Below are positions 19,128 through 28,049 of a stretch of DNA of 64,000 nt, piece after piece. How positions within the stretch are numbered: position 1 is the first letter of the stretch; each line of letters begins with the position of its first letter. The DNA comes from Gp6-AA40 sp963772955 (GTDB lineage Bacteria > Acidobacteriota > Vicinamibacteria > Vicinamibacterales > UBA2999), in NCBI GenBank assembly GCA_963772955.1, contig CAVYZF010000009.1, forward strand, positions 1,302,001 to 1,366,000, given 5' to 3'. The notes under the pieces were generated by a model. It searched no databases, was not told the origin of the DNA, and was given only the letters and a program-made list of their open reading frames with translations. The position numbers and the translations under genes are program-made.

Positions 19128-20455
19128 TGATCACGCGCAAGTCGCTGCCGCGCCGTACGTTCCTGCGCGGAATGGGAGTCACCATCGCGCTGCCGTTTCT
19201 CGACGCGATGGTGCCGGCGCTGACTCCGCCGGCACATGCCGCAGTTCAGCCGATTCGGCGGCTCGGCGTCGTCTATGTCCCCAACGGCATTGCGATGCAG
19301 CACTGGACGCCGGCGAGCGTGTCACCGGACTTCGAACTGACGCCGATTCTGCAGCCCCTTGCGAAGCATCGTGATCGTCTGGTTGTGGTATCGGGGCTCA
19401 ACGGTCAGCGGAACGCGGCGGCTCAGTCGTCGCACGCAGCCGCGTCGACACGATTCCTGACAGGTGTGCCAGGACGCCAGACGGCCGAGGGCATGGAAGC
19501 CGGAGCGTCGATCGATCAATTAGTGGCGCGGACTCTCGGTCAGCAGACGCCTCTTGCTTCACTCGAACTCGCCGTCGATGCGAGGGACATCAGCGGTTCG
19601 TGCGATGGAGCGAGCTGCGCGTTCCTGAATACGGTGTCGTGGAGCAACACCAACACCGCACTGCCGACCGAGCACGATCCCCGCATCGTTTTCGAGCGGA
19701 TGTTCGGGGAAACAGGAAGCACGGACCCCGCGGTGCGCATGACGAGCTTCAAGCGCAATCGAAGCATTCTCGATTCGGTGACCGCGGCAGTCGTGGACCT
19801 CGGACGCGGGCTCGCTCCCGACGACCGGCTCAAGATCGACGAATATCTCGCGGCAGTTCGCGATATCGAGCGACGAATTCAGACCGCCGAGCAGCGCAAG
19901 TCGGAGGATGTGCCGCTCGTTCATCAGCCCACGACGAACCCGGAAGCATTCGAAGAGAAGATGCGCTTGATGTTCGACCTTCAGATACTTGCGTATCGGG
20001 CGGATGTCACACGAGTGATTTCCTTCATGGTCGGTCGAGAGTTCAGTGGCCGCTCCTATCCGCAGGTTGGCGTCTCCGAGGCGCATCACCCACTGTCGCA
20101 CCATCAGAACGATCCGGAGAAGATCGCGCAGCTGGCAAAGGTGAACGCGTACCACATGTCGCTGTTCGCTGAGTACGTCGAGAAGTTGCGGGCGACGCCG
20201 GATGGCGACGGCTCGCTTCTCGATCATCTGCTGCTTCTCTACGGCTCTGGAATTAGCGACGGCAATCGCCACGACGTCGAGAATCTTCCGCTGCTGCTAG
20301 TCGGCGGACTCGTGAAGGGCGGACGCCATCTGCGATTCGACAAGGAGCCCGCGGCCAATCTGCTCGTGTCCGTCATGGACAGGATGGGTGTGACCGTTGG
20401 CAAGGTGGCCGACAGTGAACGTGCGCTTCCGCTCGAGACGCTCTCAGGACTGTAG
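19124..20455 (+). CDS. DUF1552 family secreted protein (Tat signal)
   Basis: A 443-aa protein with a twin-arginine leader (LPRRTFLRGMGVTIALPFLD). The start at 19124 overlaps the stop of the preceding DUF1592 gene as ATGA and has GGAGG 8 bases upstream, so the upstream open frame from 18995 is rejected. Family landmarks are LGVVYVPNGIAMQHWTPA, HRDRLVVVSGLNGQ, AHHPLSHHQNDPEK and LLLLYGSGISDGNRH. It is a paralogue of the 1168-2508 gene, and both copies follow a DUF1592 gene directly, so the two proteins almost certainly act together. The reaction is unknown. Confidence 0.88.
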   Translation: MMITRKSLPRRTFLRGMGVTIALPFLDAMVPALTPPAHAAVQPIRRLGVVYVPNGIAMQHWTPASVSPDFELTPILQPLAKHRDRLVVVSGLNGQRNAAAQSSHAAASTRFLTGVPGRQTAEGMEAGASIDQLVARTLGQQTPLASLELAVDARDISGSCDGASCAFLNTVSWSNTNTALPTEHDPRIVFERMFGETGSTDPAVRMTSFKRNRSILDSVTAAVVDLGRGLAPDDRLKIDEYLAAVRDIERRIQTAEQRKSEDVPLVHQPTTNPEAFEEKMRLMFDLQILAYRADVTRVISFMVGREFSGRSYPQVGVSEAHHPLSHHQNDPEKIAQLAKVNAYHMSLFAEYVEKLRATPDGDGSLLDHLLLLYGSGISDGNRHDVENLPLLLVGGLVKGGRHLRFDKEPAANLLVSVMDRMGVTVGKVADSERALPLETLSGL

Positions 20456-20456
20456 G

Positions 20457-21956
20457 ATGAGACTGGCCGTAGGACTGGCGATCGGTCTAATGGCAGCGTC
20501 TGTACTCGGAGCGGCGCCCGGCGATACGCCGCTGGTCGAAGCCGTGAAGTCGGGCGACATACAGGCAGTACGCACTCTGATTAATCGCAAAGTTGATGTG
20601 AATCAGCGCGCCGCTGATGGTGCGACGCCACTGCATTGGGCGGCTCACTACGAGCAACTCGAGGCGGTTGATGTGCTCCTGCGGGCCGGCGCCAAACCAG
20701 ACAATGTGAACGCCCTCAGCGTCACGCCGCTTTGGATTGCCGCCGACCTCGGTAGCAGCGACATCGTCGCGCGACTACTGGCGGCTGGGGCCGATCCCAA
20801 CGTCGCACCTCAGACGGGAGGTACGGCGCTCATGCTGGCATCGCGCAATGGCGACGTCTCTTCCGTGAAGCTCCTGCTGGAGCATGGTGCGATCGTCAAC
20901 CTTGCCGAACAGGCGAACGGACAGACGGCCCTGATGTGGGGTGTGTCCCAGCGGCAGCCGGATGTCGTGCGTCTCCTGATCCGTGCTGGTGCCGAGGTGA
21001 ACGCCCGGTCGAAACAACTGAAGCGGGTCGTCTTGCTTTGCTGCCCGACGTGGCCCGGGGATCCAGAGGGAACGGTTGAAATAGACCAGGGCGGACTGAC
21101 GCCGCTTCTCTTCGCTGCCTTGACGGGCGACGCCGACATTGCTCGGCGATTGATCGACGCGGGAGCGAATGTCGACGAGACGGCTGCAGCGGGAACGACG
21201 GCTCTCGCGATGACCGCCATGCGTGGTTTCACCGAACTCGTCAGCTTGCTACTCGAAAGAGGCGCGAATCCGGACGCCGGCGGTGGAGGATTTGCTGCAC
21301 TTCACGCCGCGGTGTTGCGCGGAGACGCAAAGATGGTTGATGCTCTCCTTGCGCATCGAGCGTCCGTCAATGCCCGCCTCACGAAGGGGACGTTCTTGAA
21401 GCGAGGGTCGAGGGAATACGCTTTCGACAAATTCCTCGTCGGTGCGACTCCTTTTCTCATTGCCGCCAGACTCGGCGATCTTGCGCTCATGCGGCGACTC
21501 GCCGATGCCGGCGCCGACATCTCGATACGTCTGGAAGACGGACGCACGCCACTGATGATCGCCGTCCAGGGAGAGGCGTCGGGGGCAGGTGGACGGGTCA
21601 GGGGGACTGCTGCCGAACTGCGAGTGCTCGAGGCGACGAAGTTGCTCCTGTCGCTCGGTTCAGATGTGGAGTCAACTGATAGCGGTGGCAACAGGGCTCT
21701 GCACCTTCTCGCGAAGCGTCGGCCTGGATTCAATTCCGTCATTCAACTGCTGGCACAGCAGGGAGCGAAGCTCGAGCCAGTGAATAGCAAAGGCGAGACG
21801 CCGCTGGTACTCGCTCTTGCACCGCCGGCACCACTCAAAGGGCAGTCAACCACCGTGCAGACAGTGCAGTGGCGCGCCGAGTACGACGCGTGGGTCGAGA
21901 ACAAGGGACGGACTGCCACGGTCGATCTGCTCCGGAAACTGGGCGCCACTCGCTGA
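20457..21956 (+). CDS. Secreted ankyrin-repeat protein
   Basis: A 499-aa protein starting one base after the DUF1552 stop, which makes it the third gene of the plus-arm operon. It has a short signal peptide (MRLAVGLAIGLMAASVLGAA) and ankyrin repeats over nearly the whole chain: DGATPLHWAAHYEQLEAVDV, LSVTPLWIAADLGSSDIVAR, GGTALMLASRNGDVSSVK and others. In the minus arm the ankyrin gene precedes DUF1592; here it follows DUF1552, so the same three genes are present in a different order. Probably a periplasmic protein-binding scaffold. No enzyme domain is visible. Confidence 0.86.
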   Translation: MRLAVGLAIGLMAASVLGAAPGDTPLVEAVKSGDIQAVRTLINRKVDVNQRAADGATPLHWAAHYEQLEAVDVLLRAGAKPDNVNALSVTPLWIAADLGSSDIVARLLAAGADPNVAPQTGGTALMLASRNGDVSSVKLLLEHGAIVNLAEQANGQTALMWGVSQRQPDVVRLLIRAGAEVNARSKQLKRVVLLCCPTWPGDPEGTVEIDQGGLTPLLFAALTGDADIARRLIDAGANVDETAAAGTTALAMTAMRGFTELVSLLLERGANPDAGGGGFAALHAAVLRGDAKMVDALLAHRASVNARLTKGTFLKRGSREYAFDKFLVGATPFLIAARLGDLALMRRLADAGADISIRLEDGRTPLMIAVQGEASGAGGRVRGTAAELRVLEATKLLLSLGSDVESTDSGGNRALHLLAKRRPGFNSVIQLLAQQGAKLEPVNSKGETPLVLALAPPAPLKGQSTTVQTVQWRAEYDAWVENKGRTATVDLLRKLGATR

Positions 21957-22026
21957 ATCGCTCAACACGACTCCTTCATTTCGTCAGGACTTCAGGACGC
22001 TATTGATCTTTTCGGTCTTTTTCCAC

Positions 22027-22050
22027 GTTTTTCAATCGTTTTTCAGGATT
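22027..22050 (+). promoter_or_regulatory. Shared upstream motif, copy B
   Basis: GTTTTTC, 8 bases, TTCAGGATT in the 270-base gap after the ankyrin gene, about 175 bases before the PQQ dehydrogenase reading frame. It matches copies A, C and D. Nothing else recognisable was seen in this gap. Confidence 0.45.
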
Positions 22051-22226
22051 CACGGCGCCGCCTACGGTTAGGGTAGGGGCGAATTCGGTTGGCGCCCTGA
22101 ACGCAGACCCCGTGCGGAGTTAGACAAACACTTACGGCCCGGCGCTCAACAATGTGCAGACGATTGTGAGCGCCCGGCCGCTCAGAATCGAGCTGAACCT
22201 GGACTTCAGAGCGAGTGAGGTAGTCG

Positions 22227-23901
22227 ATGATTCGACGACGTTTCCTCGGAGCGCGATCAGCCGCACTGGTCGGTGTCGTGTTGTGTGCGGTGACCGCTGC
22301 TGGTCAGCAGGTGACGTTCGAACGGCTCCTGCGTCCGGAGGGGGAGCCGCAGAACTGGCTGACGTATTCCGGAAATTTCGCCAATCTTCGGCACAGCCTG
22401 CTGACCGAGATCACACCCGCCAACGCTGCGAATCTCGAGCTGAAGTGGGTGTGGCAGAGCCGCTCGTTCGAGAAGTTCGAAGCGACGCCACTTGTCGTGG
22501 ATGGCGTCCTGTACACGTTGCAGGGTCCGCCAGTTCAGGGCGGGTACCAAGTCGTCGCGCTGGACGCCGTGACCGGGCGACCTTTCTGGTCGCTTGATTA
22601 CAGGCCGGCGGATGGATCCCGCGCCCATGCTGTGGCCGCGTCAGCCGGGGCCTCGCTGTTCTCGGTGACACGTTGTACATGGGCACGATCGATGCCCGAT
22701 TGATCGCGATTGACGCCAAGACCGGAACGATACTCTGGAACGTCGAAGCCGCTCCGCTCGGCCAGAGGAACAATGAGAAGTACGCGATCACCCATGCGCC
22801 GATGGTGGTCAAAGACAGAATCATCATGGGCATGGGCGGTGGTGACTTCGGCGTTCTGGGATTCATCGCCGCCTTTGACAGCAAGAATGGCAGGGAGCTC
22901 TGGCGATTCAACACCATCCCGCGTCCCGGTGAACCTGGCAACGAGACGTGGGCGGGCGATTCATGGAAGACCGGAGGCGCCGGCGTATGGAACAGCGGCG
23001 CCTACGATCCCGATGCGAATCTCGTGCTACTTCGGTACCGGCAATCCTGCACCAGGCTGGGATGGCCGGACGCGACGCGGCGACAACCTCTATAGCGACA
23101 GCGTGGTCGCGCTCGACGCCGATACCGGAAAGCCTGAAGTGGTTCTACCAGTTCACGCCGCACGACGAGGTCGACTACGACTCGACGCAGGTGCCGGTAC
23201 TGGCCGACATCGACTGGCAGGGTCGGCCCCGCAAGGTCATGCTGTGGGCGAATCGCAAGCGGAGTGGCGTACGTCTTCGATCGCCTCACCGGCGAATTCC
23301 TGCTCGGCAAGCCGTTCGTCAAGGTGAACTGGATGGACGGCTTCGACGCAAACGGCCGGCCCGTACGTGTTCACGGCAAAGTGCCCACCGCCGAAGGTTC
23401 GTACATCACTCCGACGTTTCGAGGCGCAACGAATTGGGCGCCTCCGTCCTTCAGCCCGAGGACCGGCTTGTTCTACGTACCGGCCTGGGAGAACACGGCG
23501 ATGGTCGCCATTGAAGGCCAGGCGCCGCGCATCCCGGGCGTGAGCGGCACAGGCAGTCGTGCCGCAGGGGCAGGTCTCATTGACGCCCAACACGAAGAAA
23601 GAGGATGAAGGCTTCGGCGTGATCCGTGCGACTCGATCCCCGAGAACGCTCGAGCACGAAGTGGGACTTCAAGATGAACGACATCACGTGGGCCGGCGTC
23701 CTCACGACGGCGTCTGACGTCGCGTTCGGCGGCGGCAAGGAGGGATATTTCATCGCGCTGGATGCGCGCACCGGCGCGCTTCTCTGGAAGGCGGCGTTGG
23801 GTGGGCAGATCAACAGCGGCCCCATGAGCTATGCCGTGAACGGCAAGCAATACGTCACGGTCGCCGCGGGAAGTGCGCTCTTCACCTTCGGGCTCCGTTG
23901 A
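22227..23901 (+). pseudogene. PQQ-dependent dehydrogenase, broken by about six frameshifts
   Basis: Quinoprotein sequence runs through the whole stretch but changes frame near 22.62, 23.03, 23.13, 23.25, 23.56 and 23.62 kb. Fragments in order include a signal peptide with RLLRPEGEPQNWLTYSGNFA; RPCCGRVSRGLAVLGDTLYM; GTIDARLIAIDAKTGTILWN; YFGTGNPAPGWDGRTRRGDN; WFYQFTPHDEVDYDSTQVPV; AYVFDRLTGEFLLGKPFVKV; and WDFKMNDITWAGVLTTASDV. Joined, they give a full-length periplasmic dehydrogenase very close to the partial gene at 1-340. Five of the six shifts are consistent with one extra base each. Flanking genes are intact. Either a recent pseudogene or a patch of poor consensus. Its partner cytochrome follows directly. 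Confidence 0.85.
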
Positions 23902-23903
23902 CG

Positions 23904-24713
23904 ATGCGCTCACGTAACGGACAGCTGATCGGCTGCCTGATTGTGATGGTGGTGTGGATCACCATCGTGTTCGAGACTCGGACAGCAACCCTCGTCGGGC
24001 TCGAGCTTCAACAACACGATGGAGCTCCCGATGTCGAAGAGGGCGGCCGGGTGTTCCAGAACATCTGCGCGAACTGCCATGGTCCCGACGGCGACCAGGT
24101 GGCGGGCATCCACCTCACGCGAGGACAGTTCCGGAAACAGCTGACGGATGCGGAACTCGAGGGAATCATCCGGAATGGCATTCCGGGCACTCCGATGCCC
24201 GGCAGCAACATGTCCGAGGATCAGGCCCAGCGCATCGTTGCGTACTTGAGGTCGACCGCCGCGGTCGCACGGGCCACCAGTGTCGTCGGCGACCCCTCGC
24301 GCGGGCGGGCACTGGTCGAAGGAAAAGGCGGATGTCTCAAGTGTCATCGTGTCAATGGCGTTGGCTCCCGGTTAGGGCCGGACTTGAGTGATGTCGGACG
24401 GTTTCGCCGGAGCGCTGACCTCGAGCGATCGCTCACCACACCCGACGACGAGATTCTGGGACAGAACCGCTTTTATCGCGTGGTCGACAAGGAAGGGCGG
24501 ACTGTGACGGGACGCCTGTTGAACCTGGACACGTTCACGGTGCAGATGCTCGACTCGAACGAACAGCTGCGCTCGTTCATCAAGTCCGATGTCCGTGAGC
24601 ACGGGTTCATCGACAAGTCGCCTATGCCGTCCTACAAAGACACGCTCACGCCGGCGGAGAGGGCGGACATCGTCACCTTCCTTAGTTCGTTGCGCGCAAG
24701 GAACACACAATGA
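23904..24713 (+). CDS. Secreted di-haem cytochrome c
   Basis: A 269-aa protein with a hydrophobic N-terminal segment (LIGCLIVMVVWITIVF), haem sites CANCH (55-59) and CLKCH (144-148), a likely Met ligand in GTPMPGSN, and the C-terminal haem-binding-like domain (GPDLSDVGRFRRSADLERSL to ADIVTFLSSL). It is a clear paralogue of the 337-1137 cytochrome and, like it, lies beside a PQQ dehydrogenase, its probable electron donor. ATG at 23904 was chosen; a TTG two codons earlier is also open. The stop overlaps the next start (ATGA at 24710). Confidence 0.87.
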   Translation: MRSRNGQLIGCLIVMVVWITIVFETRTATLVGLELQQHDGAPDVEEGGRVFQNICANCHGPDGDQVAGIHLTRGQFRKQLTDAELEGIIRNGIPGTPMPGSNMSEDQAQRIVAYLRSTAAVARATSVVGDPSRGRALVEGKGGCLKCHRVNGVGSRLGPDLSDVGRFRRSADLERSLTTPDDEILGQNRFYRVVDKEGRTVTGRLLNLDTFTVQMLDSNEQLRSFIKSDVREHGFIDKSPMPSYKDTLTPAERADIVTFLSSLRARNTQ

Positions 24714-25426
24714 TGGCGACTACGGCGCTCGTCCGATTTGTATGCGTTCTCGTTGCCGCGACGTGTGTGGGCGTTGTGTTCACCTCCGGTGTCGTCTTCG
24801 CGCAGTCCGACGCGCCTGGCCGTGTTGTTGGGAGTGAAAAGACGACGGTGATTCTATCGGCAGGCAGCTCCCTTGCTGTGGAGAACCACGTGGAGGTCGC
24901 GCGCTATGTCGCGCAGCGGGTGGCCGACGAGCTGATGAACGCGCTGGTGCTCCCGATCGCTGCGGGCTGGCCCAAGACCGTTCGCGACGTTCGCGACGAA
25001 GTGGATCGAGCGATTGTCACCGCGAAATTTCGCAACGTCGTGATCGTTGGCGATGAGTCCACGGGAGTAGAGGACACATCGTTGGAACGGATCGCCGCGT
25101 CGCTCGATGCAGTGTGGCAGCCAAAAGGCGCGCGAGTGTTCTATGTGGCAGCACATGAGATACGGCCCGGGCAGGACATGACGCTCAACGCCGACTATCT
25201 CCGACGCTGGGCATCACGGACGGTTCCTGCCGCCAGGCGGAAGCCGGTCGAAGATTTCTCCGAGCTTCTCTTCGTCGATCGCGACCGTCGGTGGCTGCGC
25301 GACGACATGATCGCGGCTCAAGATCGCGCCGTTGTTTCGCCGGAGCTCGGAAAGATCCTTGTAGAGCAACGAGTCAGCGCGACCTTGACTCGGATTCGCG
25401 AGCTCTCGCCGAGTCACGTTCGATGA
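24710..25426 (+). CDS. Creatininase-fold-like secreted protein, metal ligands apparently absent
   Basis: A 238-aa protein with a signal peptide (to about residue 31). The middle recalls the secreted creatininase-family amidohydrolases common in this lineage: KTTVILSAGSS where the family has a KTTVIIPTGGTEQ-like strand, then LMNALVLPIAAG, FRNVVIVGDES and LDAVWQPKGARVFYV, with the spacing expected of that fold. However, the Glu/His/Asp residues that bind the metal are not visible at their usual places. It may be an inactive or re-purposed member. Assignment is by pattern only. It is translationally coupled to the cytochrome before it (ATGA overlap). Confidence 0.5.
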   Translation: MMATTALVRFVCVLVAATCVGVVFTSGVVFAQSDAPGRVVGSEKTTVILSAGSSLAVENHVEVARYVAQRVADELMNALVLPIAAGWPKTVRDVRDEVDRAIVTAKFRNVVIVGDESTGVEDTSLERIAASLDAVWQPKGARVFYVAAHEIRPGQDMTLNADYLRRWASRTVPAARRKPVEDFSELLFVDRDRRWLRDDMIAAQDRAVVSPELGKILVEQRVSATLTRIRELSPSHVR

Positions 25427-25440
25427 GCGGAGGAGGCTTC

Positions 25441-26100
25441 ATGTGCCGCGCAGTGATGGGGCTGGTGTTGATGCTGGTGATGGGTGCTGTCGGCATGGTC
25501 CACGCACAGGCTCCACCGTCGAATCCGCAGAACCGGCTGCCCTTTGTTGCCGAAGACAAGATGACGCCCGCGTTGAAGCAGGCGCTCGCTGAATACCAAA
25601 GAGTACGTCCGGATGGCCTTGCTCCGGGCCGCAGCGGCGGGCCGAGCCTGTGGACTGTGTATTCGCACCTGCCCGAAATTCTGACCCCGCTTCGACAGCT
25701 TCACGAGCAGCTTCACGTCAACCCCCGACTCAGTCAGAAGCTCATTCACTTCATCATCCTGATCACCGGCCGACACTGGACGAACGATATCTGGACGGCT
25801 CACGACGAAGACGGGATCAGGGAGGGGCTAAGCCGCGAAACCGTGAAAGCGATCGAAGAAGGCCGTCATCCCCCGCAGATGCCGGAGGACGAGGAAATCA
25901 TTTACGCGTTCTGCCGCGAGCTGCTGACGAACAAACGCGTCAGCGATGCGACTTACGCACGGGCGCTATCGAAATTTGGTGAGGAAGGCGTGGTGCAGGC
26001 CACGGTCACCGTCGGCTTGTACACCTATATGTCATTGGCCGTGAATATGGCGTATCCGGAGTCGGCAAAACCCGGACGTCTGAAGTCGTTTCCCCAATAG
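25441..26100 (+). CDS. Carboxymuconolactone decarboxylase/AhpD-like family protein, exported
   Basis: A 219-aa protein. The start at 25441 follows GGAGGAGG by 5 bases and opens a signal peptide (MGLVLMLVMGAVGMVHAQ); an ATG at 25423 overlapping the previous stop is also possible. The body has the all-helical CMD/AhpD-like pattern seen in proteins of this type: LPEILTPLRQLHEQL, LSQKLIHFIILITGRHWTND and EIIYAFCRELLTNKRVSDAT, then a glycine-poor C-terminal helix. The CxxC pair of AhpD peroxidases is absent, so a decarboxylase- or isomerase-like role is more likely than a redox one. It is followed by a paralogue 43 bases downstream. Confidence 0.75.
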   Translation: MCRAVMGLVLMLVMGAVGMVHAQAPPSNPQNRLPFVAEDKMTPALKQALAEYQRVRPDGLAPGRSGGPSLWTVYSHLPEILTPLRQLHEQLHVNPRLSQKLIHFIILITGRHWTNDIWTAHDEDGIREGLSRETVKAIEEGRHPPQMPEDEEIIYAFCRELLTNKRVSDATYARALSKFGEEGVVQATVTVGLYTYMSLAVNMAYPESAKPGRLKSFPQ

Positions 26101-26143
26101 CGCTAATCGCTGTTAGAGGTTCTGCCGAGTCAGAGGAGGTTGG

Positions 26144-26788
26144 ATGAAGACGGTGTCTCTTGCAGTAGTTGTCACCTTCGCCGTTCTGTTTGGTGCTCCG
26201 GCTTCTGCCCAGGAGCGCTTGGGGCCGATCCCGCCAGAACAGATGACAGAGACTCAGAAGAAGGTAGTCGCCGACTTCACCAAGGTACGGAAGAACGGGC
26301 CCTTTGGGTTCTGGTGGGGCTACCTCAGAGTCCCGGAAGTCACGCTTCCTTTCCTGGAAATCCAAACGTATGTGCATGACGTACTGGAGAGCCCGAATAG
26401 CGCGATTGGCGAGAAGCTCACGCATTTCGCCATTCTCATGGTGGCACGCCAGTGGACGCAGCAGGTCATTTGGAGTCTCCATGAAGCCAATGCGATCAAG
26501 TCTGGTTTGAAGCCCGAAATCGTAACCGCTCTCGCGGCTGGCCGCCGGCCGCCGGCGATGAGTGACGACGAAGAGATCCTGTACGACTTTTGTATCGAGC
26601 TGCAGCAGAACCAGAGCGTCAGCGATGGCACGTATGCGCGAATGCTGAAGCGCTTCGGCGAGAAGGGGGTGGCCGAGGCGACTCTGCTGCAAGGTGAATA
26701 CACGCTCATGTCCATGTTTATGAACGTGGCGCGCACGCCCTTGACGGATCCCAAGGCAAAGCCGCCGCTGAGCGCGTTTCCCCGATAG
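26144..26788 (+). CDS. Carboxymuconolactone decarboxylase/AhpD-like family protein, exported
   Basis: A 214-aa paralogue of the previous gene with a signal peptide (MKTVSLAVVVTFAVLFGAPA). Conserved blocks align one to one: VTLPFLEIQTYVHDVL, IGEKLTHFAILMVARQWTQQ, EANAIKSGLKPEIVTALAAG and EEILYDFCIELQQNQSVSDG. No CxxC is present. AGGAGG precedes the start by about 4 bases. Two such proteins in tandem beside oxidative enzymes suggest ring-cleavage-product or lactone chemistry in the periplasm, but this is inference. Copy C of the shared motif follows the gene. Confidence 0.75.
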   Translation: MKTVSLAVVVTFAVLFGAPASAQERLGPIPPEQMTETQKKVVADFTKVRKNGPFGFWWGYLRVPEVTLPFLEIQTYVHDVLESPNSAIGEKLTHFAILMVARQWTQQVIWSLHEANAIKSGLKPEIVTALAAGRRPPAMSDDEEILYDFCIELQQNQSVSDGTYARMLKRFGEKGVAEATLLQGEYTLMSMFMNVARTPLTDPKAKPPLSAFPR

Positions 26789-26816
26789 GGCGTCGCTCAA
26801 TTCAGCTCAATTCCGA

Positions 26817-26840
26817 GTTTTTCGGAAGCAATTCAGGACT
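26817..26840 (+). promoter_or_regulatory. Shared upstream motif, copy C
   Basis: GTTTTTC, 8 bases, TTCAGGACT, about 42 bases before the NHL gene at 26883. The preceding TTCCGA is also shared with copy A, giving a run of 13 identical bases (TTCCGAGTTTTTC). Likely promoter or regulator site. Confidence 0.5.
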
Positions 26841-26882
26841 TGGGTAACACAGCGTCATTAACCTAAGGCGATAGCGATACAG

Positions 26883-27989
26883 ATGTCTGGACGTGGTCGT
26901 TTCGTCATCAACATTGCGCTCATGAGCGGAGTCGTCCTCCTGGGAGTGCCGGGGATCGCCTTGGTTCAGCAGGCCTCCACATTGAATGCGCCGGCATTCG
27001 AAGCGGACGCGCACTGGCCCAGTGTCCCGACTGGCTGGGTTCTGGGCGAAGTGAGCTCGGTGGCAGCCGGACCGCAGAACCACATCTGGGTGTTGCACCG
27101 GCCGCATTCAGTGCCGCCGGAGAAACGATCCACCGCCGCACCGCCGGTGCTCGAGTTCGATACGTCGGGGAAGTTGATTCGTAGCTGGGGTGGTCCGGGC
27201 GCCGGGTACGAATGGCCGGATCGCGAACACGCCATTCATGTAGACAGCAGCGGGTTTGTCTGGATTACCGGCAATGCTGGTTGGGATCCGCGGTCCATTG
27301 ACGGGCGCAGCGACGACATGATCCTCAAGTTCACATCGGAGGGGAAGTTCGTCCTGCAGATCGGGCAACGCGGCAAGAGCGTGGGCAACACCGATACGCG
27401 CAACGTTCATCAGGCGGCGGACGTGTTCGTCCATACCGCCACGAACGAGCTGTTCGTGGCTGACGGGTACGGGAACCAACGAGTTGTGGTCTTCGACGCC
27501 GAGACGGGACGATTCCAACGCATGTGGGGCGCCTTCGGAAACGTGCCGCCGGCGGTCATGACGAGAAACGCTTCGCAGTGGACGTCACCAGATGCTGATG
27601 CCTCGCAGTTCGGTCTCGTGCATGCGGTGGAAGTGTCGAACGACGGAATCGTATACGTCGCCGATCGAACGTACCGTCGAATACAGACCTTTACCTTGGC
27701 TGGCCAATTTTTGCGGGAAGCCAGGGTGGGTGTGTCCGACCTGGTGCCGGGAGTGCCCGCGGGATTGGCTTTCTCTCCTGGTCCTGAGCAACGCCTCCTC
27801 TACGTCATTGACTCCGGCCGTATCGCGATCCTCGATCGCCGGACACTTACCGAGATGGGGTCGTATGGACAACGCGGCCAGTTCGGCATCCTCCACCACA
27901 TGGCTGCAGACGCTGAGGGCAGTCTCTATACGGCTGATGTTCGATCGCAACGCGCGCAACGTTTCGTGGCTCCAACGATGAAGCGGTGA
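26883..27989 (+). CDS. Secreted NHL-repeat beta-propeller protein
   Basis: A 368-aa protein with a signal peptide (MSGRGRFVINIALMSGVVLL) and a six-bladed NHL-like propeller. Blade motifs include SSVAAGPQNHIWVLHRP, EHAIHVDSSGFVWITGN, VFVHTATNELFVADGYGNQR, AVEVSNDGIVYVADRTYRRI and HHMAADAEGSLYTADV. Related secreted propellers in this lineage are often named peptidyl-alpha-hydroxyglycine alpha-amidating-lyase-like, but catalytic residues cannot be confirmed here. It is preceded by its own copy of the shared motif, so it probably begins a new transcription unit. Confidence 0.8.
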   Translation: MSGRGRFVINIALMSGVVLLGVPGIALVQQASTLNAPAFEADAHWPSVPTGWVLGEVSSVAAGPQNHIWVLHRPHSVPPEKRSTAAPPVLEFDTSGKLIRSWGGPGAGYEWPDREHAIHVDSSGFVWITGNAGWDPRSIDGRSDDMILKFTSEGKFVLQIGQRGKSVGNTDTRNVHQAADVFVHTATNELFVADGYGNQRVVVFDAETGRFQRMWGAFGNVPPAVMTRNASQWTSPDADASQFGLVHAVEVSNDGIVYVADRTYRRIQTFTLAGQFLREARVGVSDLVPGVPAGLAFSPGPEQRLLYVIDSGRIAILDRRTLTEMGSYGQRGQFGILHHMAADAEGSLYTADVRSQRAQRFVAPTMKR

Positions 27990-28049
27990 CGGCGTTGCGT
28001 TACGTGAGAGCCGCAGTTGGCGTGAAGTGCACGCCACAGGGAGCACAGA

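Noticed and set aside
22227..23901. Programmed frameshifting in the PQQ dehydrogenase
   Set aside because: Six shifts without slippery sites or downstream structures are not compatible with recoding; pseudogene or sequence error is simpler.
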